64,000 bases of DNA from Candidatus Dormiibacterota bacterium (GTDB lineage: Bacteria; Chloroflexota; Dormibacteria; CF-121): assembly GCA_035544955.1 (NCBI GenBank), contig DASZZN010000009.1, positions 124,001-188,000 on the forward strand, read 5' to 3'. Below, piece after piece: positions 16,766-25,030 of this stretch. The notes below the pieces were generated by a model. The model worked only from the letters and a program-made list of their open reading frames with translations, had not been told where the DNA came from and did not search any database. The first letter of the stretch is position 1. Every line of letters begins with the position of its first letter. The position numbers and the translations under genes were made by a program.

Positions 16766-17776
16766 GTGCCCAGCCCGAATCCTGTTCTGCATCTCCGCGA
16801 TACCTTCGGGCGGGTGGCTGATGACCTGCGCATCTCGGTCACCGACCGGTGCAACTTCCGCTGCGTCTATTGCATGCCAGCGGCCGGCCTGCCCTGGCTG
16901 GCGCGCGACGAGGTGCTCAGCTTCGAAGAGATCGTGCGCGTCACGCGCGTCCTGGTCGATCGGTGCGGCGTGCGCACCATCCGGCTGACGGGTGGCGAGC
17001 CGCTCGTGCGCAAGGGCATCGAGGACCTGACTGCCATGATCGCCGCGATCGATCCATCGCTCGATATCGCGATGACGACGAACGGCATCTTGCTCGAAGA
17101 GAAAGCCACGGCGCTCAAGGCCGCCGGGCTCAAGCGCCTCAATGTCAGCCTCGACACGCTGCACTCGGATCGGTTCAAAGACCTGGCCCGCCGCGACGCG
17201 CTCGACCGGGTCCTTCGCGGCCTGACGGCCGCGCGTGAGGCCGGGTTCAGCCCGATCAAGCTCAACATGGTCGTGATGCGCGGCCGCAACGACGACGAGA
17301 TCCTGGACTTTGCCAGCCTCGCCCGTCGCGAGGGCTACGAAGTCCGATTCATCGAATTCATGCCGCTCGATGCCGACGGCATCTGGTCGATGGAGAGCGT
17401 CGTCGCGAGCCGCGACATCATCGAGGCGATCGACCGCGAGTTTCCGCTCGAGCCGGTGCCCGATCAGAAGCCGGCGCCTGCCACGCGATTCAAGTTCCGG
17501 GACGGCAGCCAGGGCGGGATCGGCGTCATCCCCTCGGTCAGCGATGCGTTTTGCAAAGTCTGCAATCGCATCCGGCTGACGGCCGAGGGCCACTTGCGGA
17601 CCTGCCTGTTTTCGATCCAGGAGCATGACGTCAAGGCGCTGTTGCGAGGTGGCGCATCGGACCAGGACATTCGCGACTTCGTCGCGGCCGCGGTCTGGCA
17701 GAAAGAAGAAGGCCACAAGATCGGGCAGGCGGACTTCGTCAGGCCATCGAAGACGATGAGCCAGATCGGCGGCTAG
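16766..17776 (+). CDS. moaA: GTP 3',8-cyclase, molybdenum cofactor biosynthesis protein A
   Basis: A 336-residue radical SAM enzyme that converts GTP to the cyclic intermediate of molybdopterin. The N-terminal 4Fe-4S motif is CNFRCVYC (residues 29-36), followed by RLTGGEPLVRKGI. The C-terminal second cluster site is CKVCNRIRLTAEG with a later C (RTCLF), giving CxxC-13-C. The C-terminus ends MSQIGG, the conserved double-Gly tail needed for activity. No other moa genes are adjacent. The 3' end overlaps the opposing GT87 gene by 38 bp. Confidence 0.97.
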   Translation: MPSPNPVLHLRDTFGRVADDLRISVTDRCNFRCVYCMPAAGLPWLARDEVLSFEEIVRVTRVLVDRCGVRTIRLTGGEPLVRKGIEDLTAMIAAIDPSLDIAMTTNGILLEEKATALKAAGLKRLNVSLDTLHSDRFKDLARRDALDRVLRGLTAAREAGFSPIKLNMVVMRGRNDDEILDFASLARREGYEVRFIEFMPLDADGIWSMESVVASRDIIEAIDREFPLEPVPDQKPAPATRFKFRDGSQGGIGVIPSVSDAFCKVCNRIRLTAEGHLRTCLFSIQEHDVKALLRGGASDQDIRDFVAAAVWQKEEGHKIGQADFVRPSKTMSQIGG

Positions 17777-18890
17777 CGCCCAGGACAACGCCTCGGTCCG
17801 AGGCCAGCCAACCGGCGAGCACCAGCAACAACGGCAGCGGGGTGGTCAGCACCAGGGCGGCCAAAAAGCCGGTCAGCCCGAGCACGCGCTCAACGGCCGG
17901 TGGCGCCGTGCGCAGCCATAGCCATGCGGCCGGAAGCAAGACGGCCACGTCCTGGGCATGCAGGAAGGTGGCGACCAGCATCGAGGCACACAGTCCGGCC
18001 GCGAAGGGGAACTCCAAACCGGACTCACGCCGTCGCCACGCCAGCACCAACGTCAGCGCGATCACCAGCCCGTCGACGAGCGCGGCTGCCCACCCGTTCC
18101 CGAACAATCCGGGCAGCGTGAGCTGCGGGTAGACCATCGACGGCCCGAGGTCGTGGGCCGTTTCAACCAGACGAGACGCGTACGTCTGCAGGCCGGTCGT
18201 GCCAAGCGTTGCCAGCGCGGCGATCAACATGACCACTGAGCCGGCGAGCCAGCCGAGGAACAAGCGCCGCCGGCCGGCGACCAGCAGCGCGATCGGCACG
18301 ATCAGCGCGAGCTGCGGTTTGAGGGCGATCACGGACAGGACCACCCCGGCGGCGATCGGGCGGTTGTGCCGCGCCAGCCACCAGGAAATCGCGATCACGG
18401 CGGCCACCACGATCACAACCTGGCCGAGCAGGAACCCGAAGGCGACCCCGGGCAGCGCCCCAGCAAGCGCGAGGTGGCCGAAGCGGACGAGCCGACTTTC
18501 GGGCGGCACGGTCAGCCACCATGTGACGAGGAGCGCCGCGATCAACAGGACGTTCCAGAGCGCGTAGGCGGGCGCAAACGGCAGCGCCGCGAAGGGCGCG
18601 ACGAACCAGGCCAGCACCGGGGTATAGACGGCGGGATAGAAAAAGGCGGACGCCAGCGCACGCCATTCCTCGCGCTGGACGGTGAGGTTGTAGAGCGATC
18701 CCCAGCTGTGGTCGATGCCGATTCGGGCAAAGAAGTAGTACTGGGCGAAGTCGCCCTCCAGCGCGCGGTTCATCGCGAAGCGCACCACGCCCGCGACGTT
18801 GCGCAGCGCGAGCACGCCGGCCACGGCCAGAAAGACGGCCGGCAGCCACGAGCCCCAAGCCGGCAGCCGCCTGAGTCGGTTCACGAGCAC
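17739..18890 (-). CDS. GT87-family (DUF2029) polyprenol-phosphate mannosyltransferase-like membrane protein
   Basis: This 383-residue protein has about nine or ten transmembrane helices and the GT87 N-terminal pattern GDFAQYYFFARIG (an Asp in the first extracytoplasmic loop is the usual catalytic residue) and FFYPAVYTPVLAWFVAPF. ALKPQLALIVPIALLV is typical of the central helices. Such enzymes add mannose or arabinose from polyprenyl-phosphate donors to envelope glycans. The start is set at GTG 18890, after a palindrome, since longer frames run into repeat DNA. The acceptor is unknown. Confidence 0.8.
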   Translation of the reverse strand: MLVNRLRRLPAWGSWLPAVFLAVAGVLALRNVAGVVRFAMNRALEGDFAQYYFFARIGIDHSWGSLYNLTVQREEWRALASAFFYPAVYTPVLAWFVAPFAALPFAPAYALWNVLLIAALLVTWWLTVPPESRLVRFGHLALAGALPGVAFGFLLGQVVIVVAAVIAISWWLARHNRPIAAGVVLSVIALKPQLALIVPIALLVAGRRRLFLGWLAGSVVMLIAALATLGTTGLQTYASRLVETAHDLGPSMVYPQLTLPGLFGNGWAAALVDGLVIALTLVLAWRRRESGLEFPFAAGLCASMLVATFLHAQDVAVLLPAAWLWLRTAPPAVERVLGLTGFLAALVLTTPLPLLLVLAGWLASDRGVVLGASRRSGSSSSMA

Positions 18891-18910
18891 GGGGGAATAA
18901 CGCGGAAATG

Positions 18911-18962
18911 CCCCACCCCGTTGCTCAGCGGAGATTTCCCCCCTGGGGAAGGCAGGGTGGGG
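18911..18962. repeat. Intergenic REP-like inverted repeat
   Basis: Arms CCCCACCC (18911-18918) and GGGTGGGG (18955-18962) enclose a nested TTCCCC/GGGGAA hairpin. It lies in the divergent GT87/rpiB gap and resembles the palindrome at 4677-4700. Confidence 0.55.
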
Positions 18963-18980
18963 ACTATTCTGGGCGTGGGC

Positions 18981-19412
18981 ATGAAGATCGCGGTGGGAAG
19001 CGACGAGCGGACGCACATCACCGATGCCGTCGTCGACCACCTGCGCCGGGTCGGCGTCGACGTCGAGCTGCACGGTCCGCTGAACGACCGCCCGCTGGAC
19101 TGGGTAGACGTCAGCCGGGAGGTCGGGGAACGGGTGGCCTCGGGCGCCTGTCAGCAGGGCGTGCTGTTCTGCTGGACCGGGACCGGCGTGTCGATTGCCG
19201 CCAACAAGATTGCGGGCGTCCGTGCGGCGCTCTGCAACGACGCCGAGACGGCCAGGGGCGCACGAAAGTGGAATGACGCCAACGTGCTGGCGATGAGCCT
19301 TCGGTCAACACCCGAGGCGGTGGCGAAGGAAATCGTCGATGCCTGGCTCGAAACCGGCCCCGACGAGGCGGAGCGCGAGACGATTGCCAAAGTCGAGCAC
19401 CGGGAGAACTGA
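18981..19412 (+). CDS. rpiB: RpiB/LacA/LacB-family sugar-phosphate isomerase
   Basis: A 143-residue protein. MKIAVGSDE matches the RpiB N-terminus; GVLFCWTGTGVSIAANKI is the anion-hole and phosphate-binding segment (usually CGTGIG). KWNDANVLAMSLR carries the conserved Asn-Asp region. It interconverts ribose-5-phosphate and ribulose-5-phosphate, or a related aldose/ketose pair. The usual catalytic Cys of GxxxCGTG is a Cys followed by Trp (CWTGTG), an unusual change that could shift substrate. TATTCT 5 nt before an in-frame GTG (18975) may be its -10. It heads a tight operon with phhB and holA. Confidence 0.88.
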   Translation: MKIAVGSDERTHITDAVVDHLRRVGVDVELHGPLNDRPLDWVDVSREVGERVASGACQQGVLFCWTGTGVSIAANKIAGVRAALCNDAETARGARKWNDANVLAMSLRSTPEAVAKEIVDAWLETGPDEAERETIAKVEHREN

Positions 19413-19751
19413 GTGGCGGCGAATCTTGCCGATCAGAAATGCATCCCGTGCCGTGGCGGCACGCCGCCGCTGACCCATGCCCAGATCGCGCCGCTTTCGG
19501 AGCAGCTCGAGGGCTGGCAGGTCGAAGACGACAAGAAGCTGATCAAGTCGTTCAAGGTCAAGAACTGGGTCGAGGCGGTCGACTTCGTCAACCGGATCAG
19601 TCCCGTCGCTGAGGCGGAGAACCATCACCCTGACCTGTATGTGCGCTGGGGGGAAGTTCGCGTCTACCTCTGGACGCACAAGATCGATGGGCTGACGGAG
19701 AGCGACTTCTACATGGCGGCGAAGATCGACCGCGTGTTTGTGCCGGCGTGA
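19413..19751 (+). CDS. phhB: Pterin-4a-carbinolamine dehydratase
   Basis: This 112-residue protein has the family signature KNWVEAVDFVNRISPVAEAE then NHHPDLYVRWGEVRVYLWTH, including the EN-HHP active-site histidines, and a C-terminal GLTESDFYMAAKID. It dehydrates 4a-hydroxytetrahydropterins for recycling and can act as a transcriptional cofactor. In many bacteria it occurs without an aromatic hydroxylase. GTG at 19413 follows the rpiB stop with no gap. The 3' end overlaps holA by 4 bp. Confidence 0.93.
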   Translation: MAANLADQKCIPCRGGTPPLTHAQIAPLSEQLEGWQVEDDKKLIKSFKVKNWVEAVDFVNRISPVAEAENHHPDLYVRWGEVRVYLWTHKIDGLTESDFYMAAKIDRVFVPA

Positions 19752-20734
19752 TCACCCTGATCCACGGCAGCGAGAGCTACCTCGTCGACCGCGCGACGCG
19801 CGATCTCCTGCTGCCCTTGCGCACCGGGTTGACGCTGGAATTCAACTACGAAGACATCCAGGCGGACGCCCTCAATGCCGATGCCTTCGCCGAGAAGGCC
19901 GGCACGCTGCCATTCATCGATGTGCTGCGGGTCCTGGTCCTGCGCGACTGGGGCCTTCTGGCCGGCAAGCGCGACAAGGGTGCAGGGACGGAGCGCGCCG
20001 CCGCCTACCTGGAGGGGATCCCCGATACGACGCACCTGGTGCTGGTGGCGCACGTGCTCGTGACACCCGGCAACCCGATCTATAAGGTGGTGGCCGCGAT
20101 GGAGCGGGACAAGCGCGCCCGGATCCAGCGCCATGAGCCGCCGCGGCGATCCGATCGCGCCGGCTGGGTCCGCAAGCTCGCCGAGGAGCGTGGCCTGACG
20201 ATCACGCCGGGCGCGGTGCGGCTGCTGCTCGAGCGGTCGCAGCCGGACCTGCGGCTGCTCGACCAGGAGATCGTGAAGCTCGCGCTCTACGCCTCGCCGT
20301 CGACGCGCATCGACGATGCGGCCGTGCGCGCGCTGGTGAGCGACAGTCGCGAAGAAGAAATCTTCGCGCTCACGGACGCGCTGGCGAGCGGCCGTCCGGG
20401 CGAGGTCGCCGGTGTCTTGCAGTCGCTCCTGGATGCCGGACGCGAACCGACCTGGCTGCTCTACACCCTGGTGAGCCACTGGCGCCGGCTGCTGCAGGCG
20501 CGCGCCGTCCGCGACCGGGGCGGCAGCCTGGCGGATTTGCAAGCCAGGATGTCTGACCATCCGTTCGTCGTCGAGAAGGCCTTTCGCCAGGCCGCCGACT
20601 ACTCGGCGGCGGAGCTCGACCGCGGGTTCCACGATCTCCTGCGCATCGAGGAGCAGATCAAGCTTGGCGAGCTCGATGCCCGGCTGGCGGTCGAGGGCTT
20701 CATCCTCGAGCAGGTACTCAGCACCGCTCGCTGA
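19748..20734 (+). CDS. holA: DNA polymerase III delta subunit
   Basis: A 328-residue clamp-loader subunit that opens the beta clamp. It begins TLIHGSESYLVDRATRDLLL (the HolA 'G-[ED]-[DE]-x-[YF]-L' start), with LPFIDVLRVLVLRDW in the beta-clamp contact region, then LDQEIVKLALYA at about 178-189 and EEEIFALTDALASGRPGE near 198-215. The C-terminal collar domain is helical (LLRIEEQIKLGELDARLAVE). It is translationally coupled to phhB (GTGA overlap). It ends at a strong bidirectional terminator. Confidence 0.93.
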   Translation: MITLIHGSESYLVDRATRDLLLPLRTGLTLEFNYEDIQADALNADAFAEKAGTLPFIDVLRVLVLRDWGLLAGKRDKGAGTERAAAYLEGIPDTTHLVLVAHVLVTPGNPIYKVVAAMERDKRARIQRHEPPRRSDRAGWVRKLAEERGLTITPGAVRLLLERSQPDLRLLDQEIVKLALYASPSTRIDDAAVRALVSDSREEEIFALTDALASGRPGEVAGVLQSLLDAGREPTWLLYTLVSHWRRLLQARAVRDRGGSLADLQARMSDHPFVVEKAFRQAADYSAAELDRGFHDLLRIEEQIKLGELDARLAVEGFILEQVLSTAR

Positions 20735-20755
20735 TGTCCCGGAGGAAAAAAGAAA

Positions 20756-20782
20756 GGCCACTCCAGTGGGAGTGGCCTTTTT
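20756..20782. terminator. Bidirectional rho-independent terminator
   Basis: A perfect 9-bp stem (GGCCACTCC, loop AGTG, GGAGTGGCC) has TTTTT on one side and an A-rich run on the other. It separates holA from the convergent LPATG surface-protein gene. Confidence 0.92.
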
Positions 20783-20795
20783 GTCTCAGCGTCGA

Positions 20796-22076
20796 CTAGC
20801 GCGGCATCTTCGCCAGGATCCGGCCGCCGACGGCCAGGCTCGCCAGGCTAAGGATCAGCAGCGCCAGCGGAATCACGGGAACAGCCGGTTGGGTCGGATG
20901 CGGTTGACCGGTTGCCGGAAGAACAATCGGGGCCGCACCCACGGTCACCGTTGCGTGCAACATCACGGTGCTGCCTTCATGATCCGTCACGGTGGCCGTG
21001 ATGGACTTGGATCCGGCTGACGCGTACGTGTGCGTCCCGCTAACGCTAAACGCGCCGCTCGCCGTCTTGGTCACCGTGCCCGGGTAGAGCGCGTTGTCGC
21101 CCCAGCTGATCATCGCGGAAAAGTCGCCGGCGGCGGCCTGCGCGCCTGCTTCATCCGTAAAGCTGCCGAGCACGCTGGTAAACGCGGCGCTGGCGGTCGC
21201 GGTGAGGCTCTTGTTGGCGTCGGCTGTCAGCTTGCCGTCCGAAATGCTTGCATCGAACGTGCGGGTGGAGGTGGCGCCTCCGTCATCCTTGGCGGTCACT
21301 TTGATGAGGTAGCTCGTACCTGCAGGACTGCCCGCATCGTACACGTGCGAAGCACTGACCTCAGCGTCATTAGAACTGCACTCGCAGATATCCGAAGGGG
21401 CTGTCGACTGCACGGTTTGCAACGCCGTACCGTCGCCCCAATCGATCGTCCCGGTGATCGATGTGTCACGAGCCGACGACTCGGAGTTTCTGTCCTCGAA
21501 AAAGTCAACCGCTACCGTGATGCTCTTGCCTTCCACGGCGCTGTAGGTGCCGCGCGTGGAGTTGTCACCATCCCAGGAGAGGGCCGCATCCGCCACGGTG
21601 ACGGCGGCGGTGTTCGTGGCGCTGCCACTAACGTGCGGGGTATCGGCCGTGTCGGTAACCGTGACGTTGATGTGGAATGTGCCTGAGTCCGGGTAGGTGT
21701 GCGCACCCCAAACCGCCCAGGTTCCCTCGGTGTCTGTGCAACGGACGGTCCCCGCACCCGTGACCGTGCCGTCGCCAGACCAATCGATGGTCGCGCTGTA
21801 TCTGGCCTGCGCTACGCCGTCGCACGAGATGCGGGGCGCCGCCCCTATCACAATCGGCGGGTTGCCGCTATCGGTAAACGTCGCGACTTGCTTTGACCCG
21901 GTCGAGTCGCCCTCGAGCACGGTAATGGCCGTGTCGCTGCCTGCGGTAACCGTGATCGCGTCGGCCGCGAATGCCACACCGCTCTGGAGCCCGACGAGCG
22001 CCGAGGCGGTCGCGGCCGCCATTCCAACGTACGCCAATGAGGCGCGAATAGACCGACAGTAACCAGGGAACCCCAT
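20796..22076 (-). CDS. Sortase-anchored surface protein with PKD/Ig-like repeats (LPATG)
   Basis: This 426-residue exported protein has a signal peptide (about 1-38, ending GVAFAADA), then three to four PKD/Ig-like repeats. Each repeat carries a W-G/S-D-G strand (TIDWSGDGTVTGAG, TIDWGDGTALQTV, MISWGDNALYPGTV) and H-x-Y (GAHTYPDSGTF, GTHTYASAGSK). The C-terminus is a cell-wall sorting signal: LPATG at 386-390, a hydrophobic helix and tail AKMPR. The sortase that would attach it is encoded immediately upstream on the same strand. It is probably an adhesion or stalk protein; the ligand is unknown. Confidence 0.88.
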   Translation of the reverse strand: MGFPGYCRSIRASLAYVGMAAATASALVGLQSGVAFAADAITVTAGSDTAITVLEGDSTGSKQVATFTDSGNPPIVIGAAPRISCDGVAQARYSATIDWSGDGTVTGAGTVRCTDTEGTWAVWGAHTYPDSGTFHINVTVTDTADTPHVSGSATNTAAVTVADAALSWDGDNSTRGTYSAVEGKSITVAVDFFEDRNSESSARDTSITGTIDWGDGTALQTVQSTAPSDICECSSNDAEVSASHVYDAGSPAGTSYLIKVTAKDDGGATSTRTFDASISDGKLTADANKSLTATASAAFTSVLGSFTDEAGAQAAAGDFSAMISWGDNALYPGTVTKTASGAFSVSGTHTYASAGSKSITATVTDHEGSTVMLHATVTVGAAPIVLPATGQPHPTQPAVPVIPLALLILSLASLAVGGRILAKMPR

Positions 22077-22286
22077 CCTCTTCCTCCTTCTTGACGCGAA
22101 ACGACGAATAGACAGGTCCGAAATCAGTCGTACGCCCTTCCCGTGAGACCCCCTCGCGAATTTCCGAAACGCAGCGTTACCTTGCTCAGCACTGAGTGTA
22201 TCCCGGCCTTTCGGGTTGTCAAGTAGTCTGCGTCTAGTTGTGGGAAGTCACTCCGAGTGGCACCGTCAGTACTAAACGTGGCGGAG

Positions 22287-22913
22287 TTAGGCCGGAACCG
22301 CAGTCACGACCCAGCGCTTGGTATCGACGTTGAAGGGCCAGCAGGTCATGATCGTCAAGCGTACGTCGGGGGTAGGGGCGAGGATGCCGACTGCCGTGGG
22401 CGGCACGATCTGATGGCCGGTAACCCGGTAGACCTGCGTGGCGCCACCGACAGTGACCTGGATGATATCGCCAGGCGCCAGGTCATAAAGGTGGCCAAAG
22501 ATATTGCCCTGGATGTCGTCGTGGCCGTAGAGGAACGTATTGCCGCTCCCGAACGTCGCCGAAAACGCGTAGCGCGTCACCGAATAGCCCGGGGCGATCA
22601 GCATGACCCCCTTGGCATCCGTACCCCGGTCGTAGATGGGCGCGTTGCGGATGCCGATCCGAGGGATGGAGATGAGGGCGATTACCGCCGTCGCGGGAGC
22701 AGCCGCCGCGACCGCTGCCGCGGCATTCCGCTGGGGGGCGTCCGACGGTTGGGTCGTGGCCAGCGCGGTTGGTGACGGCGCCGGCGGTGCGATTGCCAGG
22801 ACGGCCCGCGGCGCCGCCACGGGGTGGGCCGGGCGGACCAGCTCGGCCGCCGGGATGCTGGCGAGCAGAACGAGGACGCCGGCAGCGAGCAGGACGGCGG
22901 GTCCTCGCTTCAT
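22287..22913 (-). CDS. Sortase
   Basis: A 208-residue membrane transpeptidase with an N-terminal anchor (about 5-23) and a Pro/Ala linker. The sortase barrel shows GNTFLYGHDD (His131), LTIMTCWPFNVDTKR (Cys191, Arg200) and the strand IPRIGIRNAPIYDRG. These are the His-Cys-Arg triad. The extended TCWPFN..TKRW motif is like class D/E enzymes. Its likely substrate is the LPATG protein 210 bp downstream; the LATTG protein at 55364-56326 is another candidate. The intergenic gap suggests separate or partly coupled expression. Confidence 0.92.
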   Translation of the reverse strand: MKRGPAVLLAAGVLVLLASIPAAELVRPAHPVAAPRAVLAIAPPAPSPTALATTQPSDAPQRNAAAAVAAAAPATAVIALISIPRIGIRNAPIYDRGTDAKGVMLIAPGYSVTRYAFSATFGSGNTFLYGHDDIQGNIFGHLYDLAPGDIIQVTVGGATQVYRVTGHQIVPPTAVGILAPTPDVRLTIMTCWPFNVDTKRWVVTAVPA

Positions 22914-22984
22914 GGACCTATGTTCGCACTGGTTGGGCGAAAGTCAATCGAGCGAGACGAGGGAGAGCCACGCCGGGTGAGAAG

Positions 22985-23365
22985 CTAGGCTTTCGTTTTT
23001 GCCGGCTTCGGCGCCGGCTTGGCAGTGGCTTTCTTCGCGGCGGTCGCCGCGGGGGCCGCGGCCCTGGCCGATGCCTTCGCCGGGGCAGGCTTGCCGGCGG
23101 ATGGCGCGAGCTTCGCCAGCGCACTCATCAGCCGGGCCTTGCGACGGGAGGCATTGTTGGCATGCAGGACGCCCTTCTCGGCAGCCTTGTCGAGCGCGCT
23201 GATCGCGCGGCGGACTTCCTCACTGGTCAGGCTGGCCGCCTCCGGCAGCGCGGGTCGCCGCGCACGCGACACCAGGGTCTTGACCGCCGAGCGGGTCGAG
23301 CGGTTTCGGTCGCGCTTCCTCAGGGAGGCGCGCACGCGCTTCTTCGCCGATTGGGTATTCGCCAT
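22985..23365 (-). CDS. rpsT: 30S ribosomal protein S20
   Basis: A 126-residue protein. The first ~88 residues are canonical S20 (MANTQSAKKRVRASLRKRDR, VLHANNASRRKARLMSALAK), which binds 16S rRNA early in assembly. The C-terminal ~38 residues are an unusual Ala/Lys/Pro-rich tail (KPAPAKASARAAAPAATAAK) that most S20 proteins lack. Start ATG at 23365 is 10 nt after TATAAT. It is divergent from murJ. Confidence 0.95.
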   Translation of the reverse strand: MANTQSAKKRVRASLRKRDRNRSTRSAVKTLVSRARRPALPEAASLTSEEVRRAISALDKAAEKGVLHANNASRRKARLMSALAKLAPSAGKPAPAKASARAAAPAATAAKKATAKPAPKPAKTKA

Positions 23366-23375
23366 GCGAGCGGTG

Positions 23376-23381
23376 ATTATA
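23376..23381 (-). promoter_or_regulatory. -10 box of rpsT
   Basis: On the minus strand this reads TATAAT, a perfect -10, ending 10 nt before the rpsT ATG. The -35 is poor. It overlaps the divergent murJ promoter region. Confidence 0.55.
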
Positions 23382-23397
23382 CGCGAGATCGCACAAC

Positions 23398-23403
23398 TAC
23401 AAT
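23398..23403 (+). promoter_or_regulatory. -10 box of murJ (leaderless)
   Basis: TACAAT ends 8 nt before the murJ ATG and there is no ribosome-binding sequence, so a leaderless or near-leaderless mRNA is expected. Confidence 0.45.
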
Positions 23404-23411
23404 GACCACCG

Positions 23412-24971
23412 ATGTCTAGCGAGCGGCGGCGCATCGCGTCAGCCGCGACGCTGATCCTGGTCGCCTACGGCCTTAGCCGCGTCCTGGGCGCGGTTCGCGA
23501 ACTGGTCATCGCCAATATCTTCGGGACCAGCCACCAGATCGATGACTACCGGGTCGCCTTTGGTGTGCCGGACCTGCTCTTCAATCTCTTGCTGGCTGGT
23601 GCCATCAGCTCGGCGTTCATTCCGGTCCTCAGCGAGCACCTGGCAAAGGGGCAGCGCCAGCGCGCGCTCGAGATTGCCGAACGGGTCCTCAACTCGGCGA
23701 TCGTCATCCTTACCGTCGGCGCAGCCATCCTGTTCATCGTCGCGCCCTTCTATGTTTCGCTGATCGCGTTCGGATACAGCCCGCACGATCACGAGGTCAT
23801 CGTCGGGCTGACCCGGATCCTCTTGCTCCAGCCGATCTTCCTCGGCGCGGGCGGCATGGTGATCGGCATCCTGACCGCCTATCAACGCTTCTTCGCCCAG
23901 GCGCTGGCTCCGCTCTTTTATAACGGCGCCATCATCGTGGCGGCGGCGTTCTTCGCGCCGCGTTACGGCGTCACCGCACTCGCCATCGGGGTCGTCGCCG
24001 GCGCCATGCTGCATTTCGGCGTCCAGCTGCCGGCGTTGTGGCGGACCGGGTGGCGCCCGACCACGGCCCTGGGCCTGGACGATCCCGGCGTTCGAAAAGT
24101 TGGCCGGCTGATGTTTCCGATCGCGCTTGGCCTCGCGGCCGCACAGGTCAACGTGTTCGTCGACACCATCCTGGGGACCTCGCTGCCGCATGGCCGCGTC
24201 GCGGCGCTCCGCTATGCCGACACCATGGCCCAACTACCACTCGGTACCTTCTCGCAGGCGCTGGCGTTCGTGCTCTTCCCCTTCCTCGCACGAGACGCGG
24301 CGCTGGGGGCGATCGAGTCGATCCGGCACCGCACCTCGTTAGCGCTGCGGTTGAACATCTTTGTGCTGGTGCCGGCGTCGGTCGGCCTGGCGCTGCTCGG
24401 CGTGCCGATCACGGCCGCACTCTTCGAGCGTGGTCAGTTCGGACCGGATTCCGTGCGGCAAACGGCCTTCGCGCTGACGTTCTTCAGCCTCGGGCTTGCG
24501 GGACAGGCGGCGACGGCGCTCCTGGTCCGGGTGTTTTACGCGCTACAGGACGTGATCACGCCGCTGCGGATTTCACTGGTCGTCATCGGCGTCAACCTCG
24601 CAACCAATATTGTGCTGGTCCATCTGCTGGCGCAGGGCGGCCTGGCGCTCGGGACCTCGATCGCGGCCACGCTGAATGCGATCCTGCTCGGGCGCGCGTT
24701 GCGCGGCCGCCTGGGCGGACTCGAAGGCCGCCAGATTCTTCACACCGCCCGCCGCGCGGTCGTCGGCGTGGTTCCCATGGCCGTGGTCGTCGCGGGCGTG
24801 GCCTACGTCATGGCCGGCGGTTCCGTGCAGGGCGGCCTGCGACCGCTGGTGGCGACACTCGTCGCGGTCGTGCTCGCGGGCGCAACCTACTTCGGGGTGG
24901 AGGCCCTGCTTCGCAGCGAGGAAGTCGGCATCCTGCTGTCGGTCATCCGGCGTGATCGGTCACGTGTCTAA
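23412..24971 (+). CDS. murJ: Lipid II flippase MurJ (MviN family)
   Basis: A 519-residue MOP-superfamily transporter with about 14 transmembrane helices. It starts ATLILVAYGLSRVLGAVREL then FGTSHQIDDYRVAFGVPDLL, the conserved N-lobe with the charged residues of the central cavity. Later helices show QAATALLVRVFYALQDVITP, which carries the conserved Arg-x-Phe-Tyr-Ala motif. MurJ flips lipid II to the outside for peptidoglycan synthesis. It stands alone here, divergent from rpsT. Confidence 0.95.
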   Translation: MSSERRRIASAATLILVAYGLSRVLGAVRELVIANIFGTSHQIDDYRVAFGVPDLLFNLLLAGAISSAFIPVLSEHLAKGQRQRALEIAERVLNSAIVILTVGAAILFIVAPFYVSLIAFGYSPHDHEVIVGLTRILLLQPIFLGAGGMVIGILTAYQRFFAQALAPLFYNGAIIVAAAFFAPRYGVTALAIGVVAGAMLHFGVQLPALWRTGWRPTTALGLDDPGVRKVGRLMFPIALGLAAAQVNVFVDTILGTSLPHGRVAALRYADTMAQLPLGTFSQALAFVLFPFLARDAALGAIESIRHRTSLALRLNIFVLVPASVGLALLGVPITAALFERGQFGPDSVRQTAFALTFFSLGLAGQAATALLVRVFYALQDVITPLRISLVVIGVNLATNIVLVHLLAQGGLALGTSIAATLNAILLGRALRGRLGGLEGRQILHTARRAVVGVVPMAVVVAGVAYVMAGGSVQGGLRPLVATLVAVVLAGATYFGVEALLRSEEVGILLSVIRRDRSRV

Positions 24972-25030
24972 GGACCAGACCTACCAACTATTAAGTTCTA
25001 GACTTACCCAAGGAGGGAGGGGACTGTGCC

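Noticed and set aside
15725-17788. A 687-residue minus-strand protein covering the ligase and the complement of moaA
   Set aside because: Only the last ~340 residues match a ligase; the rest is antisense to moaA, which has clear radical SAM motifs.
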